Assembly: GCF_040683095.1 (NCBI RefSeq)
Contig: NZ_JBFBCI010000008.1
Location: forward strand, 164,228 to 228,227
DNA length: 64,000 bases
Direction: 5' to 3'
Source of the DNA: Sphaerisporangium sp040683095
Lineage (GTDB): Bacteria > Actinomycetota > Actinomycetes > Streptosporangiales > Streptosporangiaceae
Shown here: piece by piece, positions 8,194-16,080 of the stretch
How positions within the stretch are numbered: the stretch's first letter is position 1
How the letters are laid out: each line of letters begins with the position of its first letter
Made by a program: the position numbers and the translations under genes
The notes under the pieces: generated by a model
Database searches by the model: none
What the model saw: only the letters and a program-made list of their open reading frames with translations
Told to the model about the DNA's origin: nothing

Positions 8194-10278
8194 GTGGCGA
8201 ACCCGTCGCCGCGCAGAATGCTGCCTCTTCTCTCGGCGCCGCGTATGGGCGGCCGGGACGCGATGACGTGCCAGTTCCGGTGTGGCAACGCCTGCGCGCA
8301 CGAGGTGTCCAACAGCAGTGACAACCCCTACTTCGCCGACGTTCTGACCAGCACCCTCTCGCGCCGTGGCGCGCTGCGGGCCGGAGCCCTCGGCACGCTG
8401 GTCGCCACCGCGGGTGTCGCCGGCGCCGCCGCTCCCGCCTTCGCCGACCCGGGCCAGTCCGGTGACGCCGCCGCGCAGAGCTTCGGCCGGTGGCACGACA
8501 AGGGCGGCCTGCGGTTCACGCCCGTGGCCCCGAACTCCGCCGACGCCCTGATCGTCGCCGACGGTTACACCTCCTCGGTGGTCGTCCGCTGGGGCGACCC
8601 GGTCCTGCCGGACGCGCCGGCGTTCGACTTCGAGAACCAGACCGCCGCGGCGCAGGCCAAGCAGTTCGGCTACAACTGCGACTACGTGACCTTCTTCCCC
8701 CTCGGCTCCGACCGGGGCCTGCTGTGGGTGAACCACGAGTACACCGACGAGAACCTGATGTTCCGCGGCTGGACCAGCGGCGACACCGTCCCGCTGGAGC
8801 AGATCAAGATCGGCCTGGCCGCGCACGGCGGGTCCGTCGTCGAGATCGAGCGCGTCGGACGCTCCGGGCAGTGGAAGCTCGTCACCCGCGGCCGCCGCCG
8901 CTACAACCGGCGCATCACCGCCCAGACGCCGATGCGCTTCAGCGGCCCGGCCGCCGGATCCGCCCTGCTCAAGACCGCGGCCGACCCGCGCGGCACCACC
9001 GTGTTCGGCACGCTCAACAACTGCTCGGGCGGCACGACGCCGTGGAACACCGTGCTGACCGGCGAGGAGAACTGGAACCAGTACTTCGTCGGCGGCAACG
9101 GCGTCCCCGAGGCGCAGAAGCCGTACCTGTCGCGGTACGGCATCAGCACGACCACCGCCATCCCCAGCGGGAACCGGCGCTTCGACCGGGTCGAGGAGCG
9201 TTTCGACCTCGCCAAGCACCCGCAGGAGATCAACCGCTTCGGGTGGGTCGTCGAGGTCGACCCGTTCGACCCCGACGCGACCCCGATCAAGCGCACGGCG
9301 CTCGGCCGGTTCGCGCACGAGGCCGCCACCACCACGCTCACCCGGGACGGCCGCGTCGCCGTCTACATGGGCGACGACGGGCGGTTCGAGTACATCTACA
9401 AGTTCGTGTCCAAGGACCGGTACATCCCCGGCTTCGACCGGCACAACCGCGGCCTGCTCGACGAGGGCACCCTGTACGTGGCGATCTTCACCGGTGACAG
9501 CCCCGGCGAGATCGACGGCACCGGCAAGCTCCCCGCCGACGGCGCGTTCGACGGCACCGGCAAGTGGGTCCCGCTGGTCAGCGGCAACAGGTCGTTCGTC
9601 GACGGCATGACCGCCCAGGAGGTCCTGGTCTACACGCGCCTCGCCGCCGACAAGGTGGGCGCGACCAAGATGGACCGCCCCGAGGACATCGAGCGCAACC
9701 CGGTCAACGGCAACATCTACGCCGCACTGACCAACAACACCAACCGGACCGTCGCCAACGCGGACGAGGCCAACCCGCGGGCCTCCAACCGTCACGGCCA
9801 CATTCTGGAGATCGCCGAGGACCGGAACGACGCCGGGGCGACGGCCTTCCGCTGGGCGCTGCCGCTCGTCTGCGGCGACCCTGCCGACCCCTCGACGTAC
9901 TTCGCCGGGTTCGACAAGACCAAGGTCTCGCCGATCTCCTGCCCCGACAACGTGACCTTCGACCGCGAGGGCAACCTCTGGATCGCCACGGACGGCAACG
10001 CGCTGGGCAAGAACGACGGCCTGTTCGCGATGCCGCTCTCGGGCCCCGACCGGGGTCACGTCCGCCAGTTCCTCACCGTCCCCTACGGCGCCGAGACCTG
10101 CGGCCCGCTGATCACCCCTGACCAGCGCAGCGTCTTCGTCGCCGTCCAGCACCCCGGGGAGATCACCGGCGCCACCCCGGACAACCCCGCCAGCCACTGG
10201 CCCGACGGCGGCACCAGCCAGCCCCGCCCCTCGGTATCCGTCGCCTGGCACACCCAGGGCAAGAAGATCGGCTCCTGA
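8194..10278 (+). CDS. PhoX-like (DUF839) Tat-exported protein, probable alkaline phosphatase
   Basis: A 694-residue member of the DUF839/PhoX family. GTG 8194 is fixed by GGAGG five bases upstream. The N-terminus carries the CQFRCGNACAHEVSN block typical of actinobacterial members. A twin-arginine signal follows (SRRGALR at about 56-62), then a hydrophobic stretch and AFA near residue 84 as a cleavage site. Conserved PhoX blocks include LLWVNHEYTDENLMF, AHEAATTTLT, YMGDDGRFEYIYKF, MDRPEDIERNP and PDNVTFD. PhoX enzymes are Ca/Fe-dependent phosphomonoesterases folded before export. Phosphate-starvation regulation is likely by analogy; no PHO box was identified. A GC-rich hairpin follows the stop. 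Confidence 0.9.
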   Translation: MANPSPRRMLPLLSAPRMGGRDAMTCQFRCGNACAHEVSNSSDNPYFADVLTSTLSRRGALRAGALGTLVATAGVAGAAAPAFADPGQSGDAAAQSFGRWHDKGGLRFTPVAPNSADALIVADGYTSSVVVRWGDPVLPDAPAFDFENQTAAAQAKQFGYNCDYVTFFPLGSDRGLLWVNHEYTDENLMFRGWTSGDTVPLEQIKIGLAAHGGSVVEIERVGRSGQWKLVTRGRRRYNRRITAQTPMRFSGPAAGSALLKTAADPRGTTVFGTLNNCSGGTTPWNTVLTGEENWNQYFVGGNGVPEAQKPYLSRYGISTTTAIPSGNRRFDRVEERFDLAKHPQEINRFGWVVEVDPFDPDATPIKRTALGRFAHEAATTTLTRDGRVAVYMGDDGRFEYIYKFVSKDRYIPGFDRHNRGLLDEGTLYVAIFTGDSPGEIDGTGKLPADGAFDGTGKWVPLVSGNRSFVDGMTAQEVLVYTRLAADKVGATKMDRPEDIERNPVNGNIYAALTNNTNRTVANADEANPRASNRHGHILEIAEDRNDAGATAFRWALPLVCGDPADPSTYFAGFDKTKVSPISCPDNVTFDREGNLWIATDGNALGKNDGLFAMPLSGPDRGHVRQFLTVPYGAETCGPLITPDQRSVFVAVQHPGEITGATPDNPASHWPDGGTSQPRPSVSVAWHTQGKKIGS

Positions 10279-10284
10279 CCCACC

Positions 10285-10320
10285 CGCGCCGCCTTCCGGA
10301 ATCATCTGGAAGGCGGCGCG
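10285..10320 (+). terminator. terminator-like hairpin after the PhoX-like gene
   Basis: A perfect 13-bp stem (10285-10297 with 10308-10320), loop 10 bases, starting 7 bases after the TGA. No U-run follows, which is common for actinobacterial terminators. Confidence 0.7.
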
Positions 10321-10442
10321 GTCCTACGGCGAGGCGGGTGGGGGAAGGCTCGACGGCGTCAGGACTGGGCGATCGTCAGACGAGCAACTCCTCGGTGCTC
10401 GCGACGATCCCTTGCCGAGCCCGGACCACGTCCGGCTGGTGG

Positions 10443-11075
10443 TTACCAGGTTTGGCCGTCGCGGAGGAAGCGCCAGAGGCGGTCGGTGCTGTTCTGGTCG
10501 CGGTCCAGGTACAGGGTGTCCCAGCTGCCGGAGCCCTGGTAGACGGCGAGGGTGATCGCCAGGCCGGGGGCGGACTTGGGGCGCAGGGCGAACCAGGTGG
10601 AGTTCCCGTTGCCCGACTCCTCCCAGCGGTAGGTCCACTTCTGGGCCGCAGAGCCGTCGCAGGTCTTCACGACGAGGCCGTCGCCGGCCTTCGGGGAGGC
10701 CGTGGCGGGCTGGAGGCACTTTCCGGCGGCGACGTTCTTGATCGTCATGTTGCCGTCGGCATCGTAGGTGTTGATCCACTTGGCGGTCTTGTACTGCCAG
10801 CCGGGGGATCGCAGCGTGATGGCCACCGCGCCCTCGCCCGTGCCGTCGTTCATCAGGGCCAGGCGGCTGCCGTCCATCCGGTTGATGAGCTGGCGCTCGT
10901 CCGGGGCGGTGGCGTCGGCCTGGGCGGCGGACGGGGACAGCGCCGCGAGGACGGCCGTGGCCGCGGCGGCCGAGGCGAGCGCCAGCGCGGAGCGCCCGAA
11001 GGGCCGTGTGGACGAGGGTGGGGTGAGGTGTCCGGACGCGCGTCCCGTGGGGGTCGTGGAGGACATAGAGAACAT
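10443..11075 (-). CDS. secreted ricin-B-type (beta-trefoil) lectin-like protein
   Basis: A 210-residue protein with a long signal peptide: polar start, hydrophobic LALASAAAATAVLAALS, and cleavage near SAAQADA (about residue 53). The mature part has beta-trefoil features, including AAGKCLQPAT, VVKTCDGSAAQKWTY with the QxW motif, and a final DRLWRFLRDGQ. Such domains bind sugars and usually accompany glycosyl hydrolases; here the lectin stands alone. Start: ATG 11075, eight bases after AAGAAGGG; an in-frame ATG three codons later is also possible. A GC hairpin lies in its 5' region. The ligand is unknown. Confidence 0.82.
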   Translation of the reverse strand: MFSMSSTTPTGRASGHLTPPSSTRPFGRSALALASAAAATAVLAALSPSAAQADATAPDERQLINRMDGSRLALMNDGTGEGAVAITLRSPGWQYKTAKWINTYDADGNMTIKNVAAGKCLQPATASPKAGDGLVVKTCDGSAAQKWTYRWEESGNGNSTWFALRPKSAPGLAITLAVYQGSGSWDTLYLDRDQNSTDRLWRFLRDGQTW

Positions 11076-11097
11076 GGAAAGAGCCCTTCTTCTCGGT

Positions 11098-11126
11098 GAG
11101 GCGGCCCCGTTCGCCGGGGCCGCCTC
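11098..11126 (-). terminator. hairpin between MFS exporter and lectin gene
   Basis: GAGGCGGCCCC (11098-11108) pairs exactly with GGGGCCGCCTC (11116-11126) across a 7-base loop. On the minus strand it lies after the exporter stop and just ahead of the lectin ribosome site. It is therefore either the exporter terminator or a structured leader of the lectin mRNA. Confidence 0.6.
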
Positions 11127-11205
11127 GCTCACCGTGGCAGATGGTGACTCTCCGTAGTTACATGATCCTCCATGGAAAGGATCAATCCCTGGGACGGTGT
11201 CCGGT

Positions 11206-12633
11206 TCAGGCCACGGACTCGGGGATCTTCGGGGCGTCCGCGGGGGCGGGCGGCATGGCGCGCCGGGAGCGCAGGGAGATCAGGCTGACCGGGATGCCGA
11301 CCGCGACGATGGCGGCCGCGACGACGAGCGCAAGCTGGTAGCCGTCCAGGAACGCCGTCAGGGGACCCGCGCCGTCCGCCGCGGAGGAGCTCTGGCGGGC
11401 GCTGAGGATCGCGCCGAGCACGGTCACTCCGAGCAGGCCGAACACCTCACGCGAGACGTTCAGCACGGCCGACGCGACGCCCCCGCGGCCCTCCGGCAGT
11501 GCTCCGAGGATCGCGTTGGTGAGCGGCACCAGCAGTCCGGCCCCGACGCCGTACACCATCAGCCAGGGGAAGATCTGCATGTACGTGCCGCCCTCGCCGA
11601 CGAGGCTCAGCGCGACCACCCCGGCGGCCATCAGGCCGAGGCCGAAGGCGACGGTCGGTCCGGTGCCGAGGCGGCCGGCGATGCGGGGCGCGATGGTCGC
11701 GAGCGCCGCCGTCAGCAGGGCCATGGGGACGAACGCCGCGCCGGCCTGGGTCGGGGTGAAGCCGAGGACGTTCTGCAGCCACAGGGCGGTGAAGAAGTAG
11801 ATGCCGAAGACGCCGAACGCCCACAACCCCATGGACAGCATGCCGCCGCTGAAGACGCGATCCCGGAACAGCGACAGGTCGATCATCGGCTCCTCGGCGC
11901 GGACCTCGATCAGGACGAAGGCCGCCGCCGCGGCCGCCGCGACCGCGAAGGACCCGAGGATCAGCGCGGACGTCCAGCCCCGGCTCTCGCCCTCGATGAG
12001 CGCGTACGTCAGCGCGAACAGCCCGAGCGAGGAGGCCAGCAGGCCGGGGACGTCCAGGCGGTGGCGGACGGTGGGGCCGGATCCGCGGATGGCCCAGGCG
12101 GCGAGCGCGAAGGTGACGACGCCGATCGGGACGTTGATCAGGTAGATCCAGCCCCAGTGCCAGTTCTCGCTGATGAACCCGCCGGTCAGCGGGCCGACGG
12201 CGAGCGCGAGGCCGCCGATGGCGCTCCAGATGCCGACGGCCGTGCCGCGCTCGCGCGGGTCGGGGAAGATCCGCGGGATCAGCGCGAGCGCGGTCGGGGT
12301 CAGCAGCGCGGCGCCCACGCCCTGCAACCCTCGGCTGAGGATCAGCGTCGCGCCGTTCCCCGACAGGCCGGCCGCCGCCGACGCCAGCGTGAAGACGGCG
12401 AGGCCGGTCAGGAAGACGCGCCGCCGGCCGAACACGTCCGCGAGCCGTCCACCCGCCATCAGCAGCCCGGCGAACACGAGCATGTAGCCGCTGACGATCC
12501 ACTCCAGGCCGGAGATCGTCAGCCCCAGGTCCCGCTGGATGGTCGGCAGGGCCACGTTGACCACGTTGTTGTCCAGATAAGTCATGAAGGTGGCCAGCGA
12601 GACCGCCACCAGGGCCCACCATCTGCGATTCAC
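11206..12633 (-). CDS. MFS drug exporter, DHA2 (EmrB/QacA-like) family
   Basis: A 475-residue polytopic protein with about 14 predicted membrane helices, of the proton-antiport DHA2 family. Motif A-like GRLADVFGRRRVFLTGL lies in the first cytoplasmic loop. The N-terminus has DNNVVNVALPTIQRDL, the usual DHA2 helix-1 block, and motif C-like IGGLALAVGPLTGGFI follows. The GTG start (12631-12633) has GAGGGG seven bases upstream. The gene is divergent from a TetR regulator whose operator-like repeats lie between the two starts, the classic layout of a substrate-induced efflux pump. The substrate cannot be told from sequence. Confidence 0.93.
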   Translation of the reverse strand: MNRRWWALVAVSLATFMTYLDNNVVNVALPTIQRDLGLTISGLEWIVSGYMLVFAGLLMAGGRLADVFGRRRVFLTGLAVFTLASAAAGLSGNGATLILSRGLQGVGAALLTPTALALIPRIFPDPRERGTAVGIWSAIGGLALAVGPLTGGFISENWHWGWIYLINVPIGVVTFALAAWAIRGSGPTVRHRLDVPGLLASSLGLFALTYALIEGESRGWTSALILGSFAVAAAAAAAFVLIEVRAEEPMIDLSLFRDRVFSGGMLSMGLWAFGVFGIYFFTALWLQNVLGFTPTQAGAAFVPMALLTAALATIAPRIAGRLGTGPTVAFGLGLMAAGVVALSLVGEGGTYMQIFPWLMVYGVGAGLLVPLTNAILGALPEGRGGVASAVLNVSREVFGLLGVTVLGAILSARQSSSAADGAGPLTAFLDGYQLALVVAAAIVAVGIPVSLISLRSRRAMPPAPADAPKIPESVA

Positions 12634-12656
12634 ATCAAATCCCCTCTACGGCGTAC

Positions 12657-12684
12657 CTGTACATCGTACATGTACGTTGTATAG
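12657..12684. promoter_or_regulatory. 28-bp operator in the exporter/TetR divergent promoter
   Basis: An imperfect palindrome centred on GTACATGTAC, with outer arms CTGTACATC and GTTGTATAG (7 of 9 positions complementary). It covers the -35 of the TetR gene (TTGTAT, 12677-12682) and lies 24 bases before the exporter start, so one bound dimer could repress both. Inferred from symmetry and position. Confidence 0.7.
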
Positions 12685-12690
12685 GAGAAC

Positions 12691-12705
12691 CTGTACCGCG
12701 TATAG
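12691..12705. promoter_or_regulatory. second operator overlapping the TetR -10
   Basis: CTGTAC-CGC-GTATAG repeats the arms of the upstream operator (CTGTAC and GTATAG). It overlaps the -10 TATAGT (12701-12706), which lies 18 bases from TTGTAT. The GTG start of the TetR gene is only 7 bases after the -10, so transcription and translation probably begin at the same base. Confidence 0.65.
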
Positions 12706-12712
12706 TTGTCAA

Positions 12713-13381
12713 GTGGCCGCAGACAAGCTGACCCGCGAGAGCGTGGTCGAACGGGCCCTGGAGCTCGCCAACGAGGACGGCGTCGAGGCGCTGACCATCC
12801 GGCGCCTGGCGGGCCGGCTGGGCGTCACCCCCATGGCGCTGTACTGGCATTTCAAGAACAAGGACGAGCTGGTGTGGGCGCTCGCCGAGCACCTGCTCGC
12901 GGGCGTGACGGCGGACGTCGCCCCGGGCGACCCCTGGCAGAAGCGGCTGCGCGCCATGGTGCGGGCGCTCGTCGACGCGATGCGCGAGCATCCGTCCCTC
13001 CCCGCCTTCCTCCACTCGGCCGTCGAGGACAAGCACGAGCTGGAGAGTTTCAAGGGCGCGACGGAGGCGGCCCTCGACGCGCTGTCCGCGGCCGGGTTCA
13101 GCCCGGTCGAGGGCTACTACATCGCGACCTACCTGCTGAACGCCTCGATCGCCCTGGTCAAGGACCATCCGGGCTGGCCGGCCGACATGAGCGAGGCGGA
13201 GCAGGCCGAGGCGCTGCGGCTGCGCAGGCTGCACATCGAGACGCTGCCGCGCGACCGCTACCCGCGCATGGTCGAGTACGGCGCGACGCTCCACGCGCCG
13301 CCCGACATCGAGCGATATTTCACGTTCGGCATCGACCTGATGATGGAGGGTGTCGAGGGCCTGGCACGCCGCCGCGCGTGA
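12713..13381 (+). CDS. TetR-family repressor of the adjacent exporter (leaderless)
   Basis: A 222-residue regulator. The helix-turn-helix is LTIRRLAGRLGVTPMALYWHF (split about residues 28-48), followed by KNKDELVWALAEHLL. The C-terminal domain resembles the tetracycline-repressor class rather than the general TetR class. Start GTG 12713 has no Shine-Dalgarno, but a -10 ends 7 bases before it, as expected for a leaderless message. The gene probably represses itself and the divergent DHA2 exporter through the two related palindromes. The inducer is probably the exported drug, unknown here. Confidence 0.9.
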   Translation: MAADKLTRESVVERALELANEDGVEALTIRRLAGRLGVTPMALYWHFKNKDELVWALAEHLLAGVTADVAPGDPWQKRLRAMVRALVDAMREHPSLPAFLHSAVEDKHELESFKGATEAALDALSAAGFSPVEGYYIATYLLNASIALVKDHPGWPADMSEAEQAEALRLRRLHIETLPRDRYPRMVEYGATLHAPPDIERYFTFGIDLMMEGVEGLARRRA

Positions 13382-13451
13382 CCGGGCTCTGGCCCCGTTG
13401 TCCGAGGCCCGTTGTCCGAGGCTCGTTGCCCGGGGCCCTGACGGCCGAGCT

Positions 13452-14942
13452 CTAGCCCGGTGTGGCGGTCTTCCGGCGTGGGCGGGCGCAGGCGGCCGTG
13501 ACGACGCCCGCGAGCGCGACCGTCGTGAGAACGAGATACGTCCGCTGGAACCCGGACATCAGGTGCTCGACGGCCACGGGCGACAGCCGCGACAGGGTGC
13601 CGGCGTACACGAGGTCGCGCAGGGCGGGGGACAGCGTGCCGGTCAGCACGCTGAGGGTGGTGGCGACGCTGAGCACGATGCCGACGTTCATGATCATGAG
13701 TCGGAAGCCGTTCACCACGCCCAGGCTTCCCGGCGGCAGCGCGCTCATCACCTGCGTCGTGTTGCCGGTGAGGAACGTCCCGTTGCCGCAGCCCGAGAGG
13801 AACAGGCCCGTGCCGATGATCCAGTACGGCGTGGCGGTACCTGCCGACAGTGTCAGGCAGGTCAGCCCGCCGAAGGTGAGCAGGCACCCGCCGACGGACA
13901 GGACGTACGGCGAGACCCGCCGGCCGAGCGCGCCCGCGATCGGGGACGCGAGCGCCATGCCGATGGGCACCGGGAGCACGCCGAGCGCGGCCGTGAACGC
14001 GTCCATCCCGCGCGCGGCCTGGAAGTACAGGGCGACCAGCAGGATCAGCGCCGAGCGGGACAGCGCCGCGCAGAAGGACGCGAGGTTGGCGAACGTCAGC
14101 ATGCGTTCTCCGAAGAGGCGGGCGTCCAGGACCGGATGGGAGGCCCGGCGCTCGACCACGACCAGCACGGGCACCAGGATCAGGAAGATCAGCGTTCCCG
14201 TGATGAACACCGGGCTCGCCAGGCCGCGCGAGCCCGCCTCGGAGAGGGCGATGAGCACCGCCGACAGCGCGGCGAAGACGATGAGGTTGCCGGCCGCGTC
14301 CACCGGCGTGCGCGGGCCCGCGGGGACACGGCGCAGCGTGGCCCATCCCCACAGCAGCCCGACGACCCCGGCGGGGACGTTGACCCAGAAGACCCACTGC
14401 CAGCCGGCGGCGTCGGCGATGAGGCCGCCGAGGGTGGGCCCGGCGAGCTGGGCCACCGACAGCGTGCCGATGTACACGCCCATGCCCTGGCTGAGGCGGT
14501 CCGGCGGGAAGGCGCCGGTGATGATGACCGTGCCGTTGGCCAGGATCATCGCGGCGCCGACCCCCTGCAGGCCGCGCATGACGATCAGGAAGCCGACGTT
14601 CGGCGCGAGCCCGGCCAGCAGCGAGGCGGCGACGAACAGCGCGAAACCGGCGAGGTAGACCTCGCGCCGCCCGAGCAGGTCGGCCACGCGCCCGAAGAAC
14701 ACCAGCGTCGCCGTGTTGATCAGCAGGTACGACAGCAGGATCCAGGACGAGGCCAGGGCGTCGGCGTCGAAGTGCCGCACGACGGCCGGGAGGGCGACGT
14801 TCAGCGTGCTCGCGTTGATTCCGATGAGGACGAGGCCGAGGCTGGTGACCGAGCATACCCGCCAGGCGTATCGGAGCTTCTTCGCGTACTCGGGGGTTCC
14901 GGGCAGGAGGGGAGCGGCCTGTTCGAGCGGATGGGCGACCAT
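13452..14942 (-). CDS. second MFS drug exporter, DHA2 family
   Basis: A 496-residue, roughly 14-helix DHA2 transporter. Motif A is FGRVADLLGRREVYLAGF; helix 1 has INASTLNVALPAVVRHF; the motif C region is VAQLAGPTLGGLIADA. It is clearly distinct from the first exporter, so this is not a recent duplication. ATG 14940-14942 is preceded by AGGGGC and by the palindrome CCTAG-N6-CTAGG. The gene is convergent with the TetR gene; the 70-base gap holds two copies of GTTGTCCGAGGC. Its regulator is not adjacent unless the nearby TetR or CRP gene serves. Confidence 0.92.
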   Translation of the reverse strand: MVAHPLEQAAPLLPGTPEYAKKLRYAWRVCSVTSLGLVLIGINASTLNVALPAVVRHFDADALASSWILLSYLLINTATLVFFGRVADLLGRREVYLAGFALFVAASLLAGLAPNVGFLIVMRGLQGVGAAMILANGTVIITGAFPPDRLSQGMGVYIGTLSVAQLAGPTLGGLIADAAGWQWVFWVNVPAGVVGLLWGWATLRRVPAGPRTPVDAAGNLIVFAALSAVLIALSEAGSRGLASPVFITGTLIFLILVPVLVVVERRASHPVLDARLFGERMLTFANLASFCAALSRSALILLVALYFQAARGMDAFTAALGVLPVPIGMALASPIAGALGRRVSPYVLSVGGCLLTFGGLTCLTLSAGTATPYWIIGTGLFLSGCGNGTFLTGNTTQVMSALPPGSLGVVNGFRLMIMNVGIVLSVATTLSVLTGTLSPALRDLVYAGTLSRLSPVAVEHLMSGFQRTYLVLTTVALAGVVTAACARPRRKTATPG

Positions 14943-14945
14943 GCC

Positions 14946-14961
14946 CCTAGTCTGATCTAGG
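14946..14961 (-). promoter_or_regulatory. palindrome at the start of the second exporter
   Basis: CCTAG-TCTGAT-CTAGG lies 4 bases upstream of the ATG, and a further GCCTAG occurs at 14981. It could be an operator or part of a ribosome-site hairpin. Only symmetry supports it. Confidence 0.4.
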
Positions 14962-15153
14962 CCTTACGTCAGTATTTGTCGCCTAGATGCTCGGTTATCA
15001 GCGGAATCGTCCGTATATAACGTCACCACACCGGTGTCCGGGGCGGCGGCTGAAACCTTCCCAGGTCAGGCCCTGCCCGCCCGCGGCGGCCGGTGAGGAC
15101 TTAAATCAGTTCAAATCCTCTGACTTTCTGAAGTTCTTCATCGGGCGGACGGG

Positions 15154-15828
15154 TCAGCGGGCGCGCCTGCGCAGGCCTTCGAGGTCGTAGATGGTCACGC
15201 GCCGCCGGCCCGTCTCGATCAGGCCGCGGTCGCGCAGCGAGCGCAGGGCCTTGCTGACCGCCTCGCGCGACGCGCCCGTCCACCCCGCCAGCTCGTCCTG
15301 CGAGAGCGGGAGCGCGACCTTGACGCCGCCGTTGGTCGGCTCGCCGAAGCGCTCGGCCAGCTCGACCAGGCGCGTGGCCACCCGCCCGGTGGTGTCGAAC
15401 GCGCCGTACTCGACGCGCTTGCGGTCAGCATCGCGCAGGCGGCCGACGACGAGGCGCAGGAGCAGGACGGCGACGCGGCCGTGCTCGTTAAGGAAGCCCG
15501 CGAAGTCGCGGATCACGACGCCCTCGACGGGCTCCAAGGCGGTGACCGTGCCCGAGCGTGGCTCGTCGCTGATGCCGGACATCTCGCCCAGAAGCGCGCC
15601 CGGGCCCCGGATGGCGAGCACGACCTCGGTGCCCCCGGCGGTGTGCGAGGAGACCTTGACCCGGCCCGAGGTCAGGACGAGCACCCAGTCGGCGGTGTCG
15701 CCCTCGGCCATCACGGTCGCGCCGCGATCCCACCGGCGCTTACGGCCCGCGGCCGTGAGGTCGGCGATCTCGGCCGCGGTGAGCAGGGAGAGGAACTCCC
15801 CTGGCTCGGGGGACGGCTGGGACGTCAT
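15154..15828 (-). CDS. CRP/FNR-family transcriptional regulator
   Basis: A 224-residue protein with an N-terminal cyclic-nucleotide-binding fold (about 10-125) and a C-terminal HTH_Crp domain (about 150-215). The phosphate-binding cassette GEMS...EPRSGTV keeps the Glu, Arg and Ser positions that hold cAMP in E. coli CRP, so nucleotide binding is plausible. The recognition region is LSQDELAGWTGASREAVSKALRS (positions about 170-192). No FNR cysteines are seen. A membrane nucleotidyl cyclase lies 250 bases upstream on the same strand, which suggests a local signal source and receptor. The intervening DNA is rich in short CCGGAC/GTCCGG palindromes that could be its own sites. Confidence 0.92.
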   Translation of the reverse strand: MTSQPSPEPGEFLSLLTAAEIADLTAAGRKRRWDRGATVMAEGDTADWVLVLTSGRVKVSSHTAGGTEVVLAIRGPGALLGEMSGISDEPRSGTVTALEPVEGVVIRDFAGFLNEHGRVAVLLLRLVVGRLRDADRKRVEYGAFDTTGRVATRLVELAERFGEPTNGGVKVALPLSQDELAGWTGASREAVSKALRSLRDRGLIETGRRRVTIYDLEGLRRRAR

Positions 15829-16080
15829 CGCTACTCCAAAGAACGCGGCAGGGGAACGTTCCCGATTATCGCGGCTCGTCTGACGCCCGGACCACGTCGG
15901 GCTTCGCCTGTGGATAGCTAAACGTACGGACGCGCGCCGCGTCCCCAGCCTGTGGACAACCGGGGCGCGCCTCGGCCTGGATAGGAGCCCCAGCCCGGGA
16001 TGAATGCCTCACTCCGGACGAGAGTCCGGTCCGCGCGGACGCTTCGGTCCGTACGGGAGCCGCAGTCCAGGACTGATGCC

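Noticed and set aside
8122..10305. 727-residue open frame antisense to the PhoX-like gene
   Set aside because: Val/Gly/Asp-rich composition typical of high-GC shadow frames; the opposite strand has a clear Tat-exported PhoX protein with a ribosome site.
13350..14960. 536-residue open frame antisense to the second exporter
   Set aside because: No protein-like blocks, low-complexity Arg/Gly/Gln text; shadow of the DHA2 exporter.
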